64,000 nt of DNA, from positions 71,171 through 135,170 of the forward strand of contig JBKBLE010000003.1 in NCBI GenBank assembly GCA_046296655.1. Reading direction: 5' to 3'. The notes below the pieces were generated by a model that saw nothing but the letters and a program-made list of their open reading frames with translations, searched no databases and was not told where the DNA came from. This document shows, piece by piece, positions 1-7,184 of this stretch. How positions within the stretch are numbered: position 1 is the first letter of the stretch; each line of letters starts with the position of its first letter. A program made the translations under genes and the position numbers. The DNA is from Cloacibacterium sp046296655. GTDB lineage: Bacteria > Bacteroidota > Bacteroidia > Flavobacteriales > Weeksellaceae.

Positions 1-45
1 TTGAGGTTGAGTGAATTACACTACCATTTTTTGACAAAATTTTAA
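1..45 (+). other. Possible 3' end of a gene cut by the left window edge
   Basis: Frame 1 from the left edge is open for 14 codons and stops with TAA at 43-45; the other two forward frames stop at once. This could be the last residues of a rightward gene converging on the DUF502 gene. It is too short to identify and may be chance. Confidence 0.2.
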
Positions 46-74
46 ATTTCTAAACCTTTGTCTTTACCTAAATC

Positions 75-710
75 TCATTCCGGAGCTTTGAAAACGTTTT
101 TATCACTGTGGAAACCTGCTACTCCGCCAGAAACTGCAAATTTCATAGCTTCGGCAGCGCTCATTCCCACTACAGGTTTTATGTTTTTTTCTTCGGTGAC
201 AATTACCCAACCAGAAATAGCGTAAGAATGAGGCAAATACACCGCCACAAAATTGTGTTTTTCTACTTCGCCCATTTCTTTTTGAGTCAAAAATCCAATT
301 CTCCAGATTTCTGGATTTTCATTGGTTTTTACCCAAACTGGCGTGTTAAATTTCTTCTTATCTCCTACAAATGAAGACATTACATCTTTAGTAGGTGTGT
401 AAATATGTTTTACACCTGGTGTTTTTTCTAAAAAATGGTCTAAACTTTCGAAAACTACTTTCCCAAAAACAAATTTGTTAAAGAAATAACCTACTCCAGA
501 AATAAATAAAATCAAAGACAAAAAACCAACTCCAGTTCTATTGAGGAAAGGAAAGAATTTTTCAAACGGAATAATGTTATCAATGGTGTCAAAAACCAAA
601 AAAATGAGATACAAAGTCGCCGCAATAGGACCAATGATAATCAGCCCTTTCAAGAAAGATTTCACGAAAAGATTTAAGTAGTCTTCGGGTTTTGGCTTTT
701 TAATTCTCAC
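75..710 (-). CDS. DUF502 family membrane protein
   Basis: A 211-residue protein that matches the DUF502 family by overall pattern. A short lysine-rich start is followed by two hydrophobic segments (about residues 17-42 and 58-82), then a soluble part containing the family-typical stretch PGVKHIYTPTKDV near residue 98. It is predicted to be an inner-membrane protein with a cytoplasmic or periplasmic C-terminal domain. The family has no established biochemical function. It is transcribed leftward. A near-consensus -7 box (TATCTTTA on the minus strand, 730-737) lies about 20 bases upstream of the start. The family assignment is fairly safe; the role is unknown. Confidence 0.8.
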   Translation of the reverse strand: MRIKKPKPEDYLNLFVKSFLKGLIIIGPIAATLYLIFLVFDTIDNIIPFEKFFPFLNRTGVGFLSLILFISGVGYFFNKFVFGKVVFESLDHFLEKTPGVKHIYTPTKDVMSSFVGDKKKFNTPVWVKTNENPEIWRIGFLTQKEMGEVEKHNFVAVYLPHSYAISGWVIVTEEKNIKPVVGMSAAEAMKFAVSGGVAGFHSDKNVFKAPE

Positions 711-729
711 TTTCTTAAAAATATCGCAG

Positions 730-737
730 TAAAGATA
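730..737 (-). promoter_or_regulatory. Near-consensus -7 box for the DUF502 gene
   Basis: The minus strand reads TATCTTTA, one base off TAnnTTTG, 20 bases upstream of the start codon. It lies in the short intergenic region shared with the divergent small protein gene. Confidence 0.35.
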
Positions 738-839
738 ATAATTTCATAAACTTTCTGATAAAAAATATAAACTAAATTTTAATGTTTCATTCTACTTTTA
801 CCACACCAAAATATTAACAACTATTAAATCACAAAACCT

Positions 840-1046
840 ATGAAAAATTTACAGAAAATGAGTGCAAGTTTATTTGCATTATTGGTAAGCTTTTTAGCAT
901 TTGCTCAAGAAAAAGCAGTAGAAGTAACCACTTCTACCACTACCACCACAGAAGAATGGTACACCAATCCACTTTATTGGGTTATAGGAGCAGTAGCACT
1001 TATTGCAATTATCGCGATTGTATCAAGAAGTGGCAACAAAGATTAA
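840..1046 (+). CDS. Small secreted or membrane protein, unknown function
   Basis: A 68-residue protein. Residues 1-22 form a signal peptide ending ...FLAFAQ, a cleavage pattern common in Bacteroidota. A threonine-rich linker (about 28-38) follows, then one transmembrane helix (about 45-62) and a short basic tail. The likely mature product is a tiny single-pass membrane protein. A good terminator hairpin follows it, which supports a real transcription unit. I do not recognise a named family. An overlapping frame at 956-1141 is a shadow. Confidence 0.7.
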   Translation: MKNLQKMSASLFALLVSFLAFAQEKAVEVTTSTTTTTEEWYTNPLYWVIGAVALIAIIAIVSRSGNKD

Positions 1047-1063
1047 TCCCTTTTAATTTTACC

Positions 1064-1096
1064 AAAAAAGCTCATCAAAAATTGATGAGCTTTTTT
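1064..1096. terminator. Bidirectional intrinsic terminator
   Basis: The stem GCTCATCAA (1070-1078) pairs with TTGATGAGC (1082-1090) around a 3-base A loop. A run precedes and T run follows, so it can stop both the small rightward gene and the convergent miaE-like gene. Confidence 0.85.
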
Positions 1097-1100
1097 ATTT

Positions 1101-1679
1101 TTAACCATGAATGGTTTCTTTATTTCCGTAAGATTTTATGATTTCTCCTTCATATTCTAACCATTCTTCCCAGCGTTTGTTTACTTTTTCTGGGTCGCCT
1201 AATTGTCTTGCGAAACCGATGAAAGTAGTGTAGTGATTCGCTTCAGAAATCATGAGCTCTTTGTAGAATTCTTTCAACTCTTCATCTTTTATGTTTTCTG
1301 TCAAAACTTTAAAACGCTCACAACTTCTCGCTTCAATCATTGCTGCAAAAAGCATTTTGTCTATAATTAAATCTTCTCTACTTCCTTGAATAATGAATTT
1401 AAAAAGTTGATTTACATAATCGTCTTTTCTGGTTCTTCCTAAAACATAACCTCTTTTTTTGATGATTTCGTGCACTTGATTGAAATGGTCCATTTCTTCT
1501 TGTGCAATTGCCAAAAGTTCGGTCACAATTTCTGTATGTTCAGGAATCATGGTGATTAAACCAATCGCATTAGTGGCAGCTTTTTGTTCGCACCAAGCGT
1601 GATCTGTAAGGATTTCTTCTAAATTTCCTTCTGCTATATTTGCCCAACGTGGATCTGTAGGTAATTTTAATTTGAACAT
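1101..1679 (-). CDS. miaE: tRNA-(ms2io6A)-hydroxylase MiaE-like
   Basis: A ferritin-like di-iron enzyme of the MiaE family that hydroxylates the isopentenyl group of ms2i6A at tRNA position 37. The protein is all-helical. Iron-ligand motifs are visible: EEMDH near residue 63 and SEANH near residue 145, both ExxH-type. Length (about 192 residues) suits the family. I place the start at the ATG at 1679: a longer frame opens with TTG at 1700, but that codon overlaps the -7 box TAAATTTG (1695-1702), so it would lie at or before the transcription start. It is convergent with the small gene on its left. Confidence 0.8.
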   Translation of the reverse strand: MFKLKLPTDPRWANIAEGNLEEILTDHAWCEQKAATNAIGLITMIPEHTEIVTELLAIAQEEMDHFNQVHEIIKKRGYVLGRTRKDDYVNQLFKFIIQGSREDLIIDKMLFAAMIEARSCERFKVLTENIKDEELKEFYKELMISEANHYTTFIGFARQLGDPEKVNKRWEEWLEYEGEIIKSYGNKETIHG

Positions 1680-1694
1680 TTTATTTCTAATTTT

Positions 1695-1702
1695 TTGCAA
1701 AT
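1695..1702 (-). promoter_or_regulatory. Bacteroidota -7 box for miaE
   Basis: The minus strand reads TAAATTTG, an exact TAnnTTTG match, ending 15 bases before the chosen ATG. It overlaps the upstream TTG and so decides the start. Confidence 0.6.
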
Positions 1703-1707
1703 TTACA

Positions 1708-2820
1708 TTAATTCTCGGCAGTTTTCTTTCTTAGAAATTCTAAAATTTTCCAGCCGTAATCGTCTACTTTTTTCAAAACTTCTGCGAAAAGGACGGCTAA
1801 AATCACATTCAAAACATACACAATCACCATCAAAACCCAAATATTTACGCTGTCTTTGAGTGGCGGTATTAAAAAATACACTACTGAAGAACTCATTCCT
1901 TGAGCAAAATAATAGAAAATGGCGTTTTTACCAATGTAGTTTATGAAATTGTCTTTGGTGATTTTCAATCGGTTATACAATACAAAAATGGTCACCAAAG
2001 AAAGTAAACTCCACACGATGTAAGGAATTTTTGGTGGGAATTTCTGCTTATTAAATTTATAGAAAACTTCATTCCCAAAATACCAGAAAACCAAAACCAA
2101 ACTCAAAGCTACCAATCCATACAAAACAGGAACAAAAACATTTTTAATTCTTTTTCCTTTCAATTGAGTAGCAATTAAGAAAATGGCAAGATAAAAAGCA
2201 ACGTAACCAACTTGTCCGCTCGGATAATATGGCGCAAAGTTTTTCATTACATCATTATCAATATTGAAATAAATCGTGAGCGCTAAACAAACTCCAATTA
2301 ACCATTTGATGTGTTTTGGGAAAAATTTCAAGGCTAAAACTCCAAACACAGTTACGATGTAATAGACTTTAAGATACCAAAAACTTCCCATCACTACAGG
2401 GAAACTATCACAATTGCTATAACTGTGAAGCCACCAATTGCCGAGCATATCCCAATTAAATGCTGAGTCTAAATTAGGTACACCATATTTAGTTCCGAAA
2501 ACGGTGTAGTAAGATTGCATACCTTCTGCTCCAAAAATATTGAAGATTCCGAGTTTCATAAATCCATCCAAGAAAAATAAGAACGTCACGAAAATCATAT
2601 AGGTGACTTGAAGTTTCAGCAATCTGTACAAAGTTTTTTCTACATTATTCCCAGAAGTTAAGCCACTTAACGCAAAAAATACAGGAACATCTATGAGTAA
2701 ACTAAACGTTCTCACTTCCGAAGGAAGATAAAGTTGACCACTCCAAAAAGCAGTATGAATAAAAATAATAGAAAGAGTAGCCAAGCCTTTGGCAAAATCA
2801 ATGTAGAGGTCTCGTTTCAT
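1708..2820 (-). CDS. Acyltransferase 3 (OafA/YrhL-like) family membrane protein
   Basis: A 370-residue polytopic membrane protein with about ten hydrophobic segments. The N-terminus has the acyltransferase-3 signature: RDLYIDFAKGLATLSIIFIH at residues 3-22, with a conserved Asp/Lys pair and His 22. Such enzymes transfer acetyl or other acyl groups to extracytoplasmic sugars, for example LPS O-antigen, capsule or peptidoglycan. The acceptor cannot be told from sequence. The gene stands alone with its own promoter box. The FWSGQLYLPSEVRTF segment resembles acyltransferases seen near polysaccharide loci, but no such locus is in this window. Confidence 0.8.
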   Translation of the reverse strand: MKRDLYIDFAKGLATLSIIFIHTAFWSGQLYLPSEVRTFSLLIDVPVFFALSGLTSGNNVEKTLYRLLKLQVTYMIFVTFLFFLDGFMKLGIFNIFGAEGMQSYYTVFGTKYGVPNLDSAFNWDMLGNWWLHSYSNCDSFPVVMGSFWYLKVYYIVTVFGVLALKFFPKHIKWLIGVCLALTIYFNIDNDVMKNFAPYYPSGQVGYVAFYLAIFLIATQLKGKRIKNVFVPVLYGLVALSLVLVFWYFGNEVFYKFNKQKFPPKIPYIVWSLLSLVTIFVLYNRLKITKDNFINYIGKNAIFYYFAQGMSSSVVYFLIPPLKDSVNIWVLMVIVYVLNVILAVLFAEVLKKVDDYGWKILEFLRKKTAEN

Positions 2821-2839
2821 ATAGTTTATTAAGTAATTT

Positions 2840-2847
2840 CAAATTTA
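2840..2847 (-). promoter_or_regulatory. -7 box for the acyltransferase gene
   Basis: The minus strand reads TAAATTTG, with 19 bases between the box and the ATG at 2820. Confidence 0.6.
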
Positions 2848-2907
2848 CAATTTATCAGTGTAAATAAAAAATTTTAGCATTATTGTGGATAACTCAAAAA
2901 TATTTCT

Positions 2908-2915
2908 TACTTTTG
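2908..2915 (+). promoter_or_regulatory. -7 box for the rplU-rpmA operon
   Basis: TACTTTTG, an exact TAnnTTTG match, 31 bases upstream of the rplU ATG. A TTG at 2883-2885 could serve as the -33 element, although the spacing is slightly long. Confidence 0.6.
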
Positions 2916-2946
2916 CACCCTGAATTAACTAAATAAATTATAAACA

Positions 2947-3375
2947 ATGTTAGCAATCGTAGAGATAGCAGGGCTTCAATACAAAGTTGAGCAAAACCAA
3001 AAGTTGTTTGTAAACCGTTTAAAAGGAGAAAAAGGAGACAAAGTTTCTTTTGACAAAGTTCTTCTTACTATTGACGGAGCAATCACTGTAGGTGCCCCAG
3101 CTGTAGAGGGTGTTTCTGTTCAAGCAGAAATCCTAGACCATGTACAAGCAGATAAAGTAATCGTTTTCAAAAAGAAAAGAAGAAAAGGTTACAAAGTGAA
3201 AAAAGGTCACAGACAACAATTAACTCAAATTCAAATTGTATCAATTGGTGGTGCAGATGCTCCAAAAGCTAAAAAAGCTACCAAAAAAGAAACAACTGAA
3301 GAAGTAGTAGCAGAAGAAAAAACAGCTAAAAAACCAGCTGCTAAAAAAACTGCAAAAAAAGACACTGAAGATTAA
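2947..3375 (+). CDS. rplU: 50S ribosomal protein L21 with lysine/alanine-rich tail
   Basis: Residues 1 to about 102 are a normal L21: MLAIVEIAGLQYKVEQNQKL at the start and the basic KKKRRKGYKVKKGHRQQ region that binds 23S rRNA. Typical L21 is about 103 residues. Here about 40 more follow, with alternating KKA/KKE and EE stretches (AKKPAAKKTAKK) like histone H1-type tails. The gene is 29 bases upstream of rpmA, the usual L21-L27 operon. The tail looks disordered; an RNA-contact role is inference only. Confidence 0.97.
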   Translation: MLAIVEIAGLQYKVEQNQKLFVNRLKGEKGDKVSFDKVLLTIDGAITVGAPAVEGVSVQAEILDHVQADKVIVFKKKRRKGYKVKKGHRQQLTQIQIVSIGGADAPKAKKATKKETTEEVVAEEKTAKKPAAKKTAKKDTED

Positions 3376-3404
3376 TTTTAAAAACCAAAAAACCTTAAAA
3401 TAAA

Positions 3405-3662
3405 ATGGCACACAAGAAAGGAGTTGGTAGTTCCAAAAACGGTAGAGAATCTCACTCTAAAAGATTAGGTGTGAAGATTTTCGGGGGACAAAGCGCTATT
3501 GCTGGTAATATTATTGTAAGACAAAGAGGTACACAACACCACCCAGGTGAAAACGTGGGAATGGGTAAAGACCACACTTTGTATGCATTAGTAGACGGTA
3601 AAGTAGTTTTTACTAAGAAAGCAAACAACAGATCTTTTGTATCTGTAGAACCAAACGCATAA
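3405..3662 (+). CDS. rpmA: 50S ribosomal protein L27
   Basis: 85 residues, the standard length, starting MAHKKGVGSSKNGRESHSKR. The N-terminal arm of L27 reaches the peptidyl transferase centre. There is no extra cleavable N-terminal leader as seen in Firmicutes. It is second in the rplU-rpmA operon and is followed by a strong terminator, so the operon ends here. Confidence 0.97.
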   Translation: MAHKKGVGSSKNGRESHSKRLGVKIFGGQSAIAGNIIVRQRGTQHHPGENVGMGKDHTLYALVDGKVVFTKKANNRSFVSVEPNA

Positions 3663-3684
3663 TTTAAGCGTTATAAAAATTTAG

Positions 3685-3712
3685 AAACCTCAGCTTTTCG
3701 CTGAGGTTTTTT
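3685..3712 (+). terminator. Intrinsic terminator of rplU-rpmA
   Basis: AAACCTCAGC (3685-3694) pairs with GCTGAGGTTT (3700-3709) around TTTTC, followed by T residues. Confidence 0.9.
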
Positions 3713-3794
3713 ATGTTATTATTCATCAAAAAATTTCTTTGTCATTGCCTTGAAAATCTGTAACTTCGCTTCCCTTTTTATAGCAAATTTATTT

Positions 3795-5006
3795 ATGAAA
3801 AAAATATTATCCGTTTTTACCTTAATTGTATTTTTATCAACCAATGCCCAAATCAAAATTTTATTTGATGCCACAAAAGCCGAAATGGCAGGAAATGCAG
3901 ATTGGGTGATTGATGCAGACGAATTTAACCTTAGAACAAACTCTAATAGTACCGTTACTATTGGCGGAAGAGAATCAAACCCTCAGAGATTTCCTACTCC
4001 AGACCAATCAAATATTACCAGCACTACTCCAGAAAATTTTTGGACAGGTGGAATTAGTAGTTGGGCAATTGATTTAGTAAAACATGGTTATTTTGTAGAA
4101 ACACTTCCTTATGATGGTAGAATAACTTACAATGACTCTACCAATCCACAAGACTTATCTAATTATAAAGTATTTATTATTTGTGAACCTAATTCTCCTT
4201 TTTCTTCTACAGAAAAATCAGCACTTATCAATTTTGTTTCTAATGGAGGAGGTCTTTTTATGGTAGCCAATCACTCAGGAGCTGATCGAAATGCTGACAA
4301 TTGGGACGCACCACAAATTTATAACGACTTTTTTAACAATAATTCCATCAAAACCAATCCTTTCGGAATAAATTTCAATTACGAAAACATTACGTCTAAA
4401 ACTGCAAATGTTATTAATGATTCTAACAATGTAATTATAAACGGACCTTATGGAAAGGTTTCTCAGGTAGATTATTACAATGGAACAACCATGGTACTTG
4501 ATAAAAGCGCCAATCCAAACACTAAAGGACTGGTTTATGAATCAAATGCTGATAACACTTCAAGCAATAATGTTAGATTTGCGACTTCCATTTATGGCAT
4601 TGGAAAAGTTTGTGCTGTAGGAGATAGCTCTGTACCAGATGATGGAACTGGTGATCCTGGAGACACTTTATATGACGGTTATTTCTTTAATGCAGTTGGT
4701 AATCACAGAATCCTACTGCTCAATGCTGTTATCTGGCTCGCTACTTCTTCAGGATTAGCCACAGATGATATTATGAAACCAGAACTTTCGGTAAATATTT
4801 ATCCTAATCCAAGTAGTGATTTTGTGTATGTACAGAGCAAAACCTTAGAAAAATATCACTTAACCTTAATGGATTCTTCTGGAAAAGTTTTACAAAGTAT
4901 TCCTAACACAGATAAGATTAGCATAACCTCTTATCCTAAAGGAATTTACTACTTGGTCATCAAAAACGATAAAGGTTTTAAAAACTTTAAAGTCGAAAAA
5001 AAATAA
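3795..5006 (+). CDS. Secreted protein with type IX secretion sorting domain and GATase-like fold candidate
   Basis: About 403 residues from the ATG at 3795. That start begins a clear signal peptide (MKKILSVFTLIVFLSTNAQ); the longer frame from 3750 would put 15 non-signal residues in front. The last ~75 residues are a T9SS type A sorting domain (VNIYPNPSSDFVYVQS ... YPKGIYYLVIKND ... FKVEKK), so the product should be exported and anchored or released at the cell surface. The middle has a YKVFIICEPNSPFS / NFVSNGGGLFMVANHSG pattern, reminiscent of class I glutamine amidotransferase-like or DUF4350-like folds. No enzymatic role can be assigned. Confidence 0.8.
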   Translation: MKKILSVFTLIVFLSTNAQIKILFDATKAEMAGNADWVIDADEFNLRTNSNSTVTIGGRESNPQRFPTPDQSNITSTTPENFWTGGISSWAIDLVKHGYFVETLPYDGRITYNDSTNPQDLSNYKVFIICEPNSPFSSTEKSALINFVSNGGGLFMVANHSGADRNADNWDAPQIYNDFFNNNSIKTNPFGINFNYENITSKTANVINDSNNVIINGPYGKVSQVDYYNGTTMVLDKSANPNTKGLVYESNADNTSSNNVRFATSIYGIGKVCAVGDSSVPDDGTGDPGDTLYDGYFFNAVGNHRILLLNAVIWLATSSGLATDDIMKPELSVNIYPNPSSDFVYVQSKTLEKYHLTLMDSSGKVLQSIPNTDKISITSYPKGIYYLVIKNDKGFKNFKVEKK

Positions 5007-5015
5007 TTCCATACC

Positions 5016-5042
5016 AACCGAAGAAATTCTTCGGTTTTTTTT
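5016..5042 (+). terminator. Intrinsic terminator after the T9SS protein gene
   Basis: AACCGAAG pairs with CTTCGGTT around an AAATT loop, followed by eight T. The same hairpin, base for base, reappears after secA (14977-14997). Confidence 0.88.
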
Positions 5043-5069
5043 ATTTATTTTTGAGGAAATTCTCAACAA

Positions 5070-7184
5070 ATGAAAATCAATACATTCACTATGGCATTAG
5101 CAAGTTTGTTTCTTGCCTCGTGCTCATCACAAGTTATGAAAAATTCATTGAACTATCCCGAAACCAAAAAAGTAGAACATACGGACGAATATTTTGGGAC
5201 TAAAGTAGCAGATCCTTACCGATGGTTAGAAGACGATCGTGCTGAAGATACTAAAGATTGGGTTCAGCGTGAAGTAGCTTTTACACAAAATTATCTTAAC
5301 CAAATTCCGTTTCGTGAAGAAATTCGTGCACAGTTAAAAAACATTTGGAACTACGAGAAAATTTCTGCTCCATTTAAAGAAGGAGACTACACCTATTTCT
5401 ACAAAAATGACGGTTTACAAGCACAATCTGTACTCTACAGAACGGATAAAAATGGCAACACCGAAGTTTTTCTTGACCCAAATAAATTTTCAGAAAAAGG
5501 AACTACTTCTATGTCTGGCTTGTCTTTCAACAAAAAAGGAACCCTTGCAGCTTACAATATTTCTGAAGGAGGAAGTGATTGGCAAAAGATTGTCATCATC
5601 AATGCAATTACCAAAGAAAAAATAGACGAAACCATTACCGATGTTAAATTTTCTGGCGCTTCTTGGTTGGGAGACGAAGGTTTCTTCTACTCTACTTACG
5701 GAAAAGTACAAGGTTCAGAACTTTCTGCGAAAACAGATATGCACAAAGTTTATTTCCATAAATTAGGAACCAAACAATCCGAAGACAAACATATCATCGG
5801 CGATGAGAATTTCAAACGCAGATACATGAACATCGGCGTTTCAGACGACGAAAGATTCTTGATTTTAAGTGCTGCAAATGCAACGAACGGAAATGAATTA
5901 TACGTGAAAGACCTTAAAAATAATACCGATTGGATTGCGATTCAAAAAGGATTTGATTACAATACCGATGTTTTAGACACCAAAGGAGATTTTATCTACA
6001 TCATGACCGATAAAAATGCTCCAAACATGAAATTGCAGAAATTTGACATTAAAAACCCTTCTGTTTGGACAGACGTTATCCCAGAAACCGAAAACGTATT
6101 AAGCGCTTCAACTGGTGGCGGTTATATCTTCGCTAATTACATGAAAGACGCTGTCTCTTACATGAAACAGTTCGATTATAACGGTAAATTAATCAGAGAA
6201 ATCACTCTTCCTGGAATTGGAACTGCTTCTAATATTGGCGGCAAAGAAACTGCAAAAGAATTGTATTACTCTTTCAGCAATTATATCACGCCGGGAACTA
6301 TTTATAAATTCAATGTAGAAACTGGAACCTCTGAAATTTACCAAAAACCAAACGTAAAATTCAATCCAGAAGATTATGTTTCTGAACAAGTATTTTTCAC
6401 TTCAAAAGATGGAACAAAAGTGCCGATGATGATTTCTTACAAAAAAGGAATTAAACTAAACGGTAAAAATCCTACCATTTTATACGGTTACGGCGGTTTC
6501 AACATTTCTGTAACCCCAAATTTCTCCGTAGTAAATGCAATCTGGATGGAAAACGGCGGAATTTATGCCGTTCCAAATCTTAGAGGAGGAGGCGAATATG
6601 GCAAAAAATGGCACGTTGCAGGAACACAAATGCAAAAGAAAAATGTTTTTGAAGATTTTATAGCTGCAGGTGAATATTTACAGAAAAACGGTTACACTTC
6701 GCCAGAATTTATGGCACTTTCTGGCCGTTCAAACGGTGGTTTATTAGTTGGCGCAACCATGACGATGAGACCTGATTTAGCGAAAGTAGCTTTCCCTGGA
6801 GTTGGTGTTCTTGACATGTTGAGATACAATAAATTTACAGCAGGAGCTGGTTGGTCATTCGATTACGGAACTGCGGAAGATTCAAAAGAAATGTTCGAAT
6901 ATTTGAAATCATATTCACCAGTTCACAATGTGAGAAAAGGCGTTTGTTATCCTTCTACGATGATTATCACGAGCGATCATGATGACAGAGTAGTTCCGGC
7001 ACATTCTTTTAAATTCGGGGCAGAATTACAGGAAAAACAAAGTTGTAACAACCCTGTTTTAATCAGAATTGAAGCAAATGCAGGACATGGAGCTGGTAGA
7101 AGTACAGACCAAGTCATCGGCGAAAACACAGATTTAATGAGTTTTGCACTCTATGAAATGGGAATTAAAGAACTGAAAAAATAA
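5070..7184 (+). CDS. Prolyl oligopeptidase family serine peptidase (S9A), lipoprotein
   Basis: A 704-residue protein of the prolyl oligopeptidase family, which cuts short peptides after proline. The N-terminus is a lipoprotein signal with lipobox LASC (Cys18), so it is probably membrane-anchored in the envelope. The beta-propeller half spans about residues 30-440. The C-terminal alpha/beta hydrolase carries the catalytic Ser554 in GRSNGG, the Asp in DHDDRVVP (about 638) and His673 in NAGHGAG. DPYRWLEDD near residue 47 is typical of the N-terminal S9A region. The gene is single, between two terminators, and its 3' end overlaps the tail of the convergent reading frame (see findings). Confidence 0.93.
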   Translation: MKINTFTMALASLFLASCSSQVMKNSLNYPETKKVEHTDEYFGTKVADPYRWLEDDRAEDTKDWVQREVAFTQNYLNQIPFREEIRAQLKNIWNYEKISAPFKEGDYTYFYKNDGLQAQSVLYRTDKNGNTEVFLDPNKFSEKGTTSMSGLSFNKKGTLAAYNISEGGSDWQKIVIINAITKEKIDETITDVKFSGASWLGDEGFFYSTYGKVQGSELSAKTDMHKVYFHKLGTKQSEDKHIIGDENFKRRYMNIGVSDDERFLILSAANATNGNELYVKDLKNNTDWIAIQKGFDYNTDVLDTKGDFIYIMTDKNAPNMKLQKFDIKNPSVWTDVIPETENVLSASTGGGYIFANYMKDAVSYMKQFDYNGKLIREITLPGIGTASNIGGKETAKELYYSFSNYITPGTIYKFNVETGTSEIYQKPNVKFNPEDYVSEQVFFTSKDGTKVPMMISYKKGIKLNGKNPTILYGYGGFNISVTPNFSVVNAIWMENGGIYAVPNLRGGGEYGKKWHVAGTQMQKKNVFEDFIAAGEYLQKNGYTSPEFMALSGRSNGGLLVGATMTMRPDLAKVAFPGVGVLDMLRYNKFTAGAGWSFDYGTAEDSKEMFEYLKSYSPVHNVRKGVCYPSTMIITSDHDDRVVPAHSFKFGAELQEKQSCNNPVLIRIEANAGHGAGRSTDQVIGENTDLMSFALYEMGIKELKK

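Noticed and set aside
2884..2892. Perfect DnaA box (TGTGGATAA) upstream of rplU
   Set aside because: A single 9-mer match in 64 kb is expected about half the time by chance; no cluster of boxes, AT-unwinding region or dnaA/dnaN neighbours, so not an origin.
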